The position numbers and the translations under genes are program-made. A stretch of DNA of 6,714 bases from Neptuniibacter sp. (lineage in GTDB: Bacteria > Pseudomonadota > Gammaproteobacteria > Pseudomonadales > Balneatricaceae): positions 1-6,714 of the forward strand of contig JAIBDV010000164.1 of NCBI GenBank assembly GCA_024686055.1, given 5' to 3'. Below, one piece after another: positions 1 through 5,169 of this stretch. Below the pieces are notes generated by a model. It did not search any database and was not told the DNA's origin. It worked only from the letters and a program-made list of their open reading frames with translations. The stretch's first letter is position 1. Every line of letters begins with the position of its first letter.

Positions 1-433
1 AGACATCAAAATTTTTCGGCACACCACCAATCAGAAAACCTGGCGCCATATCGGCGTGCTCCAGCATCCAGGCCAGAATCGTTGCCGTGGTGGTTTTACC
101 GTGGGTACCCGCCACTGCCAGTACCCAGCGGTCACGCAGATGTTCAGACAACCACTGCGGGCCCGAGGTGTAATTCAGGCCATGCTCCAGCAGATACTCA
201 ACCGCCGGGTTACCCCGGCTCATGGCATTACCCACCACCACCAGATCCGGCGCGGGCTGCAGATGAGAAGGATCATAGCCTTCCAGCACATCAATGCCCT
301 GAGACTGTAACTGGGTACTCATCGGCGGGTAAACGTTGGCATCAGAGCCAGTCACCCGGTAACCGAGCTGTTTGGCCAGAATCGCCATGGACCCCATAAA
401 GGTGCCGCAGATACCGAGAATATGAATGTGCAC
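1..433 (-). CDS. mpl: UDP-N-acetylmuramate:L-alanyl-gamma-D-glutamyl-meso-diaminopimelate ligase, N-terminal part (cut by window edge)
   Basis: Mpl is a cytoplasmic Mur-family ligase that uses ATP to join recycled murein tripeptide to UDP-MurNAc, returning it to peptidoglycan synthesis. The 144 visible residues read VHIHILGICGTFMGSMA at the start, the nucleotide-binding loop typical of the MurC/Mpl N-terminal domain. SGPQWLSEHL follows, then the central-domain P-loop AGTHGKTTT at residues 108-116, whose Lys and Thr bind the ATP phosphates. The family is about 450 residues, so roughly two thirds lie beyond position 1. The GTG start at 433 aligns with the usual Mpl start and has GAGGAG (441-446) 7 nt upstream. 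No ATG lies near it. The gene is divergent from fbp, an arrangement also found in enterobacteria. The family call is firm; Mpl rather than MurC rests on the ICGTFMG loop, the GxDxxVYPPMS region and the fbp neighbour. Confidence 0.95.
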   Translation of the reverse strand, partial: MHIHILGICGTFMGSMAILAKQLGYRVTGSDANVYPPMSTQLQSQGIDVLEGYDPSHLQPAPDLVVVGNAMSRGNPAVEYLLEHGLNYTSGPQWLSEHLRDRWVLAVAGTHGKTTTATILAWMLEHADMAPGFLIGGVPKNFDV

Positions 434-440
434 AAAGAGG

Positions 441-446
441 CTCCTC
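441..446 (-). promoter_or_regulatory. Shine-Dalgarno for the mpl GTG start
   Basis: On the - strand GAGGAG sits 7 nt before GTG at 433. This strong site supports the non-ATG start of mpl. Confidence 0.75.
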
Positions 447-468
447 ACGCGGGAAAAAACAGGCGGCT

Positions 469-477
469 ATCATAGCA
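469..477 (-). promoter_or_regulatory. Putative extended -10 promoter of mpl
   Basis: The - strand reads TGCTATGAT here: a TATGAT -10 (5 of 6 to TATAAT) with the TGn extension that can replace a -35 box. No good -35 hexamer is visible at 16-18 bp. Transcription would start near 462, giving a leader of about 28 nt with the GAGGAG site inside it. This is a motif match only. Confidence 0.45.
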
Positions 478-654
478 GTTTCAGGCCCAATACGGGCAGT
501 GACAGCCAGGGGCAAGGAAATTATCAGCGGCAATTAATGGAAAGCACACTAAAATACGGAAGAAAGTCCAGCATAACCATGCATTGGCGTCGCAGATAAC
601 GTACAATTTGCGCCCAATTTTAACCCTTCAAAGCGCCCGAGAGATCATCTTCGA

Positions 655-1662
655 ATGAACCTTCTGCTTCTCAACCAGTTTCTGAAACACCACGACACCG
701 ACGGCGAGCTGATCGAAGTCATCGATACACTGATGATCGCCTGTAAAGAAATCGCGGTACAGCTGCGCGAAGGCGCGCTGGCTGGCGTACTGGGTACCAC
801 GGACAACACTAATGTCCAGGGCGAAACCCAGAAGAAAATGGATGTGATCTCCAACGACGTAATGAAAAACGTACTGCACACCAATCCTCTGGTGCGCGGC
901 ATGGCCTCAGAAGAAGAAGATGATCCCGTTGCAGCTAATGAAAACGGCCGCTTCCTGGTGACCTTCGACCCGCTGGATGGCTCTTCTAACATCGACATTA
1001 ATGTCTCCGTTGGCACCATATTCTCCATTCTGGAAGCCCCAGAAGGTTGCGATGGTAACGACGCCGACGCTTACCTGCAGAATGGCCGTAAACAGGTTGC
1101 TGCCGGTTATGTTCTGTATGGCCCGTCCGCCGTACTGGTACTGAGTACCGGTGCGGGCGTGAACTTCTTCACCCTGGCCCATACTGGCGACTTTATCCTG
1201 ACCAACGAAAATGTTCAGATTCCAGCTCAGACCCGCGAATTCGCCATCAACATGTCGAACCAGCGTCACTGGGAACCGAATATGCAGCGTTACGTTGCCG
1301 ATCTGCTGCAAGGTGCCGATGGCCCACGCAAGAAGAACTACAACATGCGCTGGATCGCCTCCATGGTGGCTGAAGTACATCGTGTACTGACCCGCGGTGG
1401 CGTATTCATGTACCCATGGGATAAACGCGAAACGGGTAAGCCGGGCAAACTGCGCCTGATGTACGAAGGCAACCCGATGAGCATGCTGATTGAGCAGGCC
1501 GGTGGCCTGTCCAGCACCGCCTACGCTGACATCATGGATGTTCAACCCAAAGAGATCCATCAGCGCGTTGCCGTTGCACTGGGTTCTCGCGAAGAAGTTG
1601 AAGCGATCATTGAGTACCACGCCGACAGCCAGGACAGCGACGCCGCTGCACTGAATCGCTAA
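655..1662 (+). CDS. fbp: Class I fructose-1,6-bisphosphatase
   Basis: This cytosolic enzyme hydrolyses fructose 1,6-bisphosphate to fructose 6-phosphate and phosphate, the committed step of gluconeogenesis. The protein is 335 residues, close to the E. coli enzyme. Visible motifs are NVQGE (53-57); ASEEED (84-89), whose Glu residues bind metal; the FBPase signature DPLDGSSNID (105-114) with metal-binding Asp105 and Asp108; KQVAAGYVLYG; RWIASMVAEVHR; and KLRLMYEGNPM (265-275), with Glu271 matching the metal ligand of the YECNP motif. The N-terminal Gly17-Glu18-Leu19 matches the GEL of the allosteric AMP site in other class I enzymes, so AMP control is plausible but not shown. The ATG at 655 is the first possible start in frame and the product begins where homologues begin. 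Its ribosome site is weak (GAGA near 641). An acidic/Ala tail follows the conserved core. ppa lies 144 bp downstream with its own promoter. Confidence 0.97.
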   Translation: MNLLLLNQFLKHHDTDGELIEVIDTLMIACKEIAVQLREGALAGVLGTTDNTNVQGETQKKMDVISNDVMKNVLHTNPLVRGMASEEEDDPVAANENGRFLVTFDPLDGSSNIDINVSVGTIFSILEAPEGCDGNDADAYLQNGRKQVAAGYVLYGPSAVLVLSTGAGVNFFTLAHTGDFILTNENVQIPAQTREFAINMSNQRHWEPNMQRYVADLLQGADGPRKKNYNMRWIASMVAEVHRVLTRGGVFMYPWDKRETGKPGKLRLMYEGNPMSMLIEQAGGLSSTAYADIMDVQPKEIHQRVAVALGSREEVEAIIEYHADSQDSDAAALNR

Positions 1663-1691
1663 ACTGCTCGCTCGCGTATTTAAAGGCCGAC

Positions 1692-1712
1692 CTGCTGCCA
1701 ATACCGCAGCAG
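1692..1712 (+). terminator. Inverted repeat after fbp, possible weak terminator
   Basis: CTGCTGC (1692-1698) and GCAGCAG (1706-1712) form a 7-bp perfect stem with a 7-nt loop, 29 nt after the fbp stop. No T-tract follows, so it is not a standard intrinsic terminator. It may stabilise or attenuate the fbp message before the ppa promoter. Confidence 0.3.
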
Positions 1713-1734
1713 ACATAAGCAGCTTAAGTCGTAT

Positions 1735-1763
1735 TCAACAACCGACCCGGCTGCCGTTATAAT
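1735..1763 (+). promoter_or_regulatory. Sigma-70 promoter of ppa
   Basis: A perfect TATAAT -10 box lies at 1758-1763. A TCAACA hexamer (4 of 6 to TTGACA) at 1735-1740 is spaced exactly 17 bp upstream. The start would be near 1770, giving a leader of about 37 nt that contains the AGGA site of ppa. A strong constitutive promoter fits an abundant housekeeping enzyme. Confidence 0.75.
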
Positions 1764-1806
1764 CGGCCTTTATTGAGATTTGATAACCGGTATACAGGAA
1801 CTAAGC

Positions 1807-2340
1807 ATGAGCTTCGCTAAAGTATCCGCGGGTAAAGACCTGCCAAACGACATCAACGTTCTGATCGAAATTCCGGCGGAAAGCTCCCCGGTAAAATATG
1901 AGATCGAGAAAGAAGAAGATGCGCTGTTTGTTGACCGTTTCATGGCTGCGCCGATGTTCTACCCGGCAAACTATGGCTACATCAACAACACTCTGGCCGA
2001 CGATGGCGACGCACTGGACGTACTGGTAATTACCCCTTACCCAGTGGTACCAGGCTCCGTTATTCGCGCCCGCCCTGTTGGCATCCTGAACATGACCGAC
2101 GAAGCTGGCGTAGACGCCAAGCTGGTTGCCGTACCGCACGACAAGCTGACTAAAGCTTACAAAGACGTGCACGACATCGACGACCTGCCAGAGCTGACTA
2201 AAGCCCGCATCAAACACTTCTTCGAGAACTACAAAGGTCTGGAAGAAGGTAAATGGGTTAAAGTTGAAGGCTGGGATAACGCTGACGCTGCACGCAAAGC
2301 GATCATCGAAGCTGCAGCAGCCTACGAGGCTGCTAAATAA
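1807..2340 (+). CDS. ppa: Inorganic pyrophosphatase, family I
   Basis: This soluble Mg-dependent enzyme splits pyrophosphate into two phosphates and so pulls biosynthetic reactions forward. The 177-residue product has nearly the length of the E. coli enzyme (176) and aligns with it throughout. It shows KYEIEKE (30-36), the substrate/metal region with Glu32 and Lys30; ALFVDRFM (39-46); MFYPANYGYI (50-59); the signature DGDALDVLV (66-74) with metal ligands Asp66, Asp68 and Asp71 (Asp65/67/70 without the Met); MTDEAGVDAKLVAVP with the further acidic ligands and Lys; and KHFFENYKGLE. The ATG at 1807 is chosen because AGGA at 1796-1799 is 7 nt upstream and MSFAKVSAGKDLP matches family N-termini. 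An in-frame TTG at 1780 would add nine unconserved residues and has no such site. An intrinsic terminator follows within 20 nt, so the gene is probably monocistronic. Confidence 0.98.
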   Translation: MSFAKVSAGKDLPNDINVLIEIPAESSPVKYEIEKEEDALFVDRFMAAPMFYPANYGYINNTLADDGDALDVLVITPYPVVPGSVIRARPVGILNMTDEAGVDAKLVAVPHDKLTKAYKDVHDIDDLPELTKARIKHFFENYKGLEEGKWVKVEGWDNADAARKAIIEAAAAYEAAK

Positions 2341-2354
2341 GCACCGCACAAGAC

Positions 2355-2385
2355 AAAAAACCGCTCAATATGAGCGGTTTTTTTT
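2355..2385. terminator. Bidirectional intrinsic terminator between convergent ppa and chemoreceptor genes
   Basis: CCGCTCA (2361-2367) pairs with TGAGCGG (2371-2377) over an ATA loop. Eight T follow on the + strand (2378-2385) and six A precede (2355-2360), which become a U-run on the - strand. The A/T flanks can extend the stem. It lies 20 nt past the ppa stop and 25 nt past the chemoreceptor stop, so it should terminate both transcripts. Confidence 0.93.
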
Positions 2386-2402
2386 CGCCTGAATAAACCA
2401 GA

Positions 2403-4283
2403 TCAAAAACGGAATTTTTGCACCTGGTGCGTCAGTTCGGCAGCCAGGGTATTCAGATGCAGGCTGTCATCATTCGTCTGACGCGCCCCTTCTGCTACCT
2501 CCAGCGCGACCTCTTTCATATTGCGCATATTGCGGTCCAGTTCAGCAGCCACCTGCTGCTGGTCTGATGCCCCTTCCAGGATTTGCCCGGTGATCTGATT
2601 AATTGACAGAATCGACTGCACGACCTCTTCAAGCTGGCTTGCAGCATGTTCCGATTGCTCAATACAGCGCGAACTCTGCTCGGTTCCTCGCTGCATGACC
2701 GTCACCGCATGCTCACTGCGCTCCTGCAGCTGACGGATAAACTCATTGATCTGCTCAGTCGAATCATGGGTTTTAACCGCCAGACTGCGAACTTCATCCG
2801 CCACCACAGCAAACCCACGCCCCTGATCACCGGCCCGCGCTGCCTCAATCGCTGCATTCAGCGCCAGCAGGTTGGTCTGCTCTGATACATCACGGATCAC
2901 CGAAACGATACTACTGATATTACGACTGTCTTCAGCCAGCTGAGAGAGCACTCGGGAAGCGTTATTAACTTCTTCTGTCAGCGATTGAATCCCTCCAACA
3001 CTGGCAGTCATACTGCTTTCACTCTGCTCAACTTTCACCCGTGCACTTTCCGCCAGCTCTGCCGCATTAGCGGCATGTGCAGCAACATTCCCCGCCGTAC
3101 CTGCCAGACCATGCACCAAACCAGACATCTGCTCAATTTCATGCTGCTGCCGCGCCACTCCCTGACTGGTTTGTTCGGCAATAGAGGCCCCCTGCTGGGC
3201 AGAATCCGTCACAATGCCAACTCGCTCAGCAATCTGAGTGACAATACGATGGGTTTTGGCGGTAAACAGGTCAATATTATCCGCTAATGCCCCCAGCTCA
3301 TCCTTGTGCTCAAAATTCAGCCGCATAGTCAGATCACCCTCACGGGTACACAGCGCCTGCACCAGCGAGGTCACCTCACGTAATGGCTGAAGAATCGAAT
3401 AGCCGATAGACCCCAGCAGGAGCAACAGCACCAGCGTCATTCCTATCGACACCAGCACAATGGTCTGACGAATACCCTCAATATCAGCCTGCAGGCGCTT
3501 AGTAAACTGAGTATCCAGTTGCGCCATCCCCTGCTCAACCTCAGCTGCAGACTGGCTCATTTCACCCCGCAGGCCATCACGACCCGTCAGACCCAGCCGC
3601 TGCCAACTGGTGACCAGCGCATCGAATTGCCGACCATACTCCGTCAGCGCAGCAATAATACCGTCGCCCTGTAGTGCAACCACCGGGGATGACTCCACCT
3701 GCTCATTCAGGCGCGCACGCTCCACTTCAAAACGCTGCAGATACTTTGCCTGGTGCCGTAACAGGAAGTCCTTCTCATGACGACGCAACATCAGGATACT
3801 CACCAACAAGTGATCCTGTTGCAGCTCCCTGACCACCGACTCAGCCTTATGCACCGCACCGCGTAGCGCTTTGCGGAGCCCATCATCCTGAGTCAGGCCA
3901 ATGACCTGATATTGCGACACAACGCTATGAAAACGCGTTCCGTAACTTTGCAACTGGGTCTGCACGCGAGCAAGGTCACTGGACAGCCCGGCTTGCGCAC
4001 TGAACGGCGCCAGACCTTCGAGCTGACGATTAAGTAACTCAAAGGATGACCTGAACTCAGCAACTTCGGCCATGCGCCGACCATTGGCAAAATCTTTCTC
4101 ATACTGGCGCAGCTTTAACACCTGATTTTCAGCTTGCTGCAGCAGGGTCAACCCATCCTTAAGGTGCTCTATCTGTCCTGAGAGGAAACTCAGCACAAGC
4201 AATAGAATCAGCGTTGAACCGACACTGAAAAAGCCAAGTAAAAAAAGTCGGGCACGAATGGTAAGGCGCAGAGCATTAGACAT
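2403..4283 (-). CDS. Methyl-accepting chemotaxis protein with two-module periplasmic helical sensor
   Basis: This inner-membrane chemoreceptor passes ligand signals to CheA/CheW. With the ATG at 4283 it is 626 residues. Membrane segments lie at about 13-36 and 274-297. Between them is a sensor of about 237 residues made of two related halves: LRQYEKDF (58-65) and LRRHEKDF (166-173), then YGTRF...GLTQDDGLR (114-137) and YGRQF...GLTGRDGLR (216-239). Size and duplicated helical character suggest a helical bimodular (HBM-type) sensor; this is inference. A HAMP domain follows (about 298-350, with the DELG motif). Next is the signalling domain, whose hairpin tip (468-499) carries EQTNLLALNAAIEAARAGD and GRGFAVVADEVR. 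The tail VQKFRF lacks a NWETF-type CheR-docking pentapeptide. A GTG at 4307 is in frame and would add eight residues, but no ribosome site precedes it. AAAAGGA (4295-4301) is 11 nt before the ATG. The ligand is unknown. Confidence 0.95.
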   Translation of the reverse strand: MSNALRLTIRARLFLLGFFSVGSTLILLLVLSFLSGQIEHLKDGLTLLQQAENQVLKLRQYEKDFANGRRMAEVAEFRSSFELLNRQLEGLAPFSAQAGLSSDLARVQTQLQSYGTRFHSVVSQYQVIGLTQDDGLRKALRGAVHKAESVVRELQQDHLLVSILMLRRHEKDFLLRHQAKYLQRFEVERARLNEQVESSPVVALQGDGIIAALTEYGRQFDALVTSWQRLGLTGRDGLRGEMSQSAAEVEQGMAQLDTQFTKRLQADIEGIRQTIVLVSIGMTLVLLLLLGSIGYSILQPLREVTSLVQALCTREGDLTMRLNFEHKDELGALADNIDLFTAKTHRIVTQIAERVGIVTDSAQQGASIAEQTSQGVARQQHEIEQMSGLVHGLAGTAGNVAAHAANAAELAESARVKVEQSESSMTASVGGIQSLTEEVNNASRVLSQLAEDSRNISSIVSVIRDVSEQTNLLALNAAIEAARAGDQGRGFAVVADEVRSLAVKTHDSTEQINEFIRQLQERSEHAVTVMQRGTEQSSRCIEQSEHAASQLEEVVQSILSINQITGQILEGASDQQQVAAELDRNMRNMKEVALEVAEGARQTNDDSLHLNTLAAELTHQVQKFRF

Positions 4284-4364
4284 GAGCGAAGCAATCCTTT
4301 TCGCCACCTGTAGCAGGCAGTCATGCTGAATCGAGGAAGTTTAAAACCACATGATACTGCCCTC

Positions 4365-4370
4365 ATTATA
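4365..4370 (-). promoter_or_regulatory. -10 box of the chemoreceptor promoter
   Basis: The - strand reads TATAAT at 4370-4365, a perfect -10 box, 82 bp before the ATG at 4283. The 17-bp-spaced -35 position (4388-4393) reads ATCTTC, which is poor. The expected -35 region is instead filled by 11-bp repeats, as in activator-dependent promoters. Transcription would start near 4358. Confidence 0.6.
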
Positions 4371-4419
4371 TGACTAAATTATGACCAGAAGATGACCGAG
4401 TTATGACCAGAAGATTACA
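4365..4419 (-). promoter_or_regulatory. Tandem 11-bp repeat array, probable OmpR/PhoB-family operator
   Basis: On the + strand ATGACT occurs at 4370 and ATGACC at 4381, 4392 and 4403, each start exactly 11 bp from the last. A degenerate fifth word, ATTACA, lies at 4414. On the gene's strand the units read GGTCAT or AGTCAT plus five mostly A/T/C-rich bases. Every second unit is more alike, giving a 15-bp perfect direct repeat at 4379-4393 and 4401-4415. Winged-helix response regulators of the OmpR/PhoB class bind direct repeats at about 11-bp spacing. The Pho-box word CTGTCAT shares the GTCAT core. The array overlaps the -10 box and fills the -35 region. The repeat is seen directly; the binding protein is inferred. 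Confidence 0.65.
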
Positions 4420-4457
4420 AACCGGACGCTCAATCAGGTCATAGCCGCTGTCTACAA

Positions 4458-4931
4458 TTACTTTTCTACAACCTGATCCAGCTCTGACCAGACCGGATTG
4501 CCCCATAACGGAACAGTCGACATCGAATGTTTATGACTGCCTTCTACCTCTTTGGTGGAGTAGCTCAGGTAGATCAACGTCTTGTTATCCGCATCCAGGA
4601 TTCGGCGGATCTTCAGACTTTTGAACAGGATGCTCTTCGATGTTTTGAACACCGTCTCACCACTTTTTGAGCGATCAATGGTAGACAGCATCGCCATGGT
4701 AATCGGCCCGGTCTGGCGGCAGGAAATACTCATATCCGACGGATCGGCAAAGTCCAGATTGGCTTCAACATGGCTGATATGGCAGGTGACGCCCGTTACT
4801 TTGGGATCATCCACAATCTCGATCTTGATATCCTTAGTGGTAAACCAGCCCAAGCTGACATCACCGACTTCATTATCCGAACAACCGATTAACGCCGTTG
4901 TTAGCGCCAACACGCCCAGTACTTTTTTCAT
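4458..4931 (-). CDS. creA: CreA family protein, predicted lipoprotein
   Basis: This small exported CreA-family protein has no established biochemical role. The 157-residue product starts with a lipoprotein signal: two Lys, a hydrophobic run, then the lipobox LIGC with Cys17 as the predicted lipidated residue. Ser at the next position favours outer-membrane sorting by the E. coli rule. The mature part matches E. coli CreA in pattern: IEIVDDPKVTGVTCHISH (37-54), SISCRQTGPI (68-77), GETVFKTSKSILFKSLKI, TLIYLSYSTKEVEGS and STVPL near the end. Cys50 and Cys71 match the two conserved cysteines and could form a disulphide. E. coli CreA has a cleavable non-lipoprotein signal instead. The ATG at 4931 follows AGAGG by 4-5 nt. 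No creB or creC is present here. The neighbours are aceF upstream, separated by a terminator, and the chemoreceptor downstream, with 174 bp holding the repeat array between them, so it is probably transcribed alone. Confidence 0.9.
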   Translation of the reverse strand: MKKVLGVLALTTALIGCSDNEVGDVSLGWFTTKDIKIEIVDDPKVTGVTCHISHVEANLDFADPSDMSISCRQTGPITMAMLSTIDRSKSGETVFKTSKSILFKSLKIRRILDADNKTLIYLSYSTKEVEGSHKHSMSTVPLWGNPVWSELDQVVEK

Positions 4932-5024
4932 GCTACCTCTCTACACAAATCCATTAATTGGACGGCGTCATCTGCTCCTCTGAAACAGCAGAGACTCCGC
5001 ACACCCACACCCTACCCGAAAATA

Positions 5025-5037
5025 GCCGAATGTCGGC
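5025..5037 (-). other. Small hairpin between the aceF terminator and creA
   Basis: GCCGA (5025-5029) and TCGGC (5033-5037) form a 5-bp stem with a 3-nt loop. On the - strand TATTTT follows it. It could be a weak backup terminator for aceF read-through. A chance inverted repeat is also possible. Confidence 0.3.
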
Positions 5038-5048
5038 AAATTTCAGGC

Positions 5049-5073
5049 AAAAAAAAGGCATCCGAAGATGCCT
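5049..5073 (-). terminator. Intrinsic terminator of aceF with UUCG tetraloop
   Basis: On the - strand AGGCATC-TTCG-GATGCCT (5073-5056) forms a 7-bp stem closed by C(UUCG)G, an unusually stable tetraloop. It runs into eight T (5056-5049; the last stem base pair overlaps the T-run). It lies 97 nt after the aceF stop and separates aceF transcription from creA. Confidence 0.93.
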
Positions 5074-5083
5074 GAGCCAAGGG

Positions 5084-5141
5084 ATTGGAAACCAGTTCCA
5101 ATAAAACGGTAACAGCGACCGTGGCGGGCTTTCCAGCCCGC
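5084..5141 (-). other. Cluster of three adjacent hairpins in the aceF 3' untranslated region
   Basis: Three perfect inverted repeats lie nearly end to end between the aceF stop and its terminator. GCGGGCT/AGCCCGC (5124-5141) has a 7-bp stem, with a GGAA (GNRA) loop on the - strand. ACGGT/ACCGT (5106-5122) has a 5-bp stem and 7-nt loop. ATTGGAA/TTCCAAT (5084-5102) has a 7-bp stem and 5-nt loop. They could protect the message from exonucleases, form a 3'UTR-derived small RNA together with the terminator, or be remnants of a REP-like repeat. The stems are seen; the role is not known. Confidence 0.55.
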
Positions 5142-5169
5142 TCAACCGGCCATGTCATCGACGCCAGTG

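Noticed and set aside
531..540. CAATTAATGG shared with the region upstream of creA (4951-4960, opposite strand)
   Set aside because: A 10-base identity between two places is expected many times by chance in a window of this size, and the word is not part of a larger repeat.
602..607. TACAAT as the -10 box of fbp
   Set aside because: The hexamer is 5 of 6, but no acceptable -35 is found at 16-18 bp and there is no TGn extension. TAAAAT at 550-555 is equally possible, so the fbp promoter is left uncalled.
907..1716. 269-residue open frame on the - strand across fbp
   Set aside because: It is a shadow of fbp, with no recognisable motifs or family resemblance; fbp matches its family over its whole length.
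1801..2349. 182-residue open frame on the - strand across ppa
   Set aside because: It is antisense to a fully conserved pyrophosphatase and would run through its promoter leader, with no domain visible.
4954..5145. 63-residue open frame on the - strand upstream of creA
   Set aside because: It spans the aceF terminator hairpin and T-run and several other hairpins, and has no supporting ribosome site at its start.
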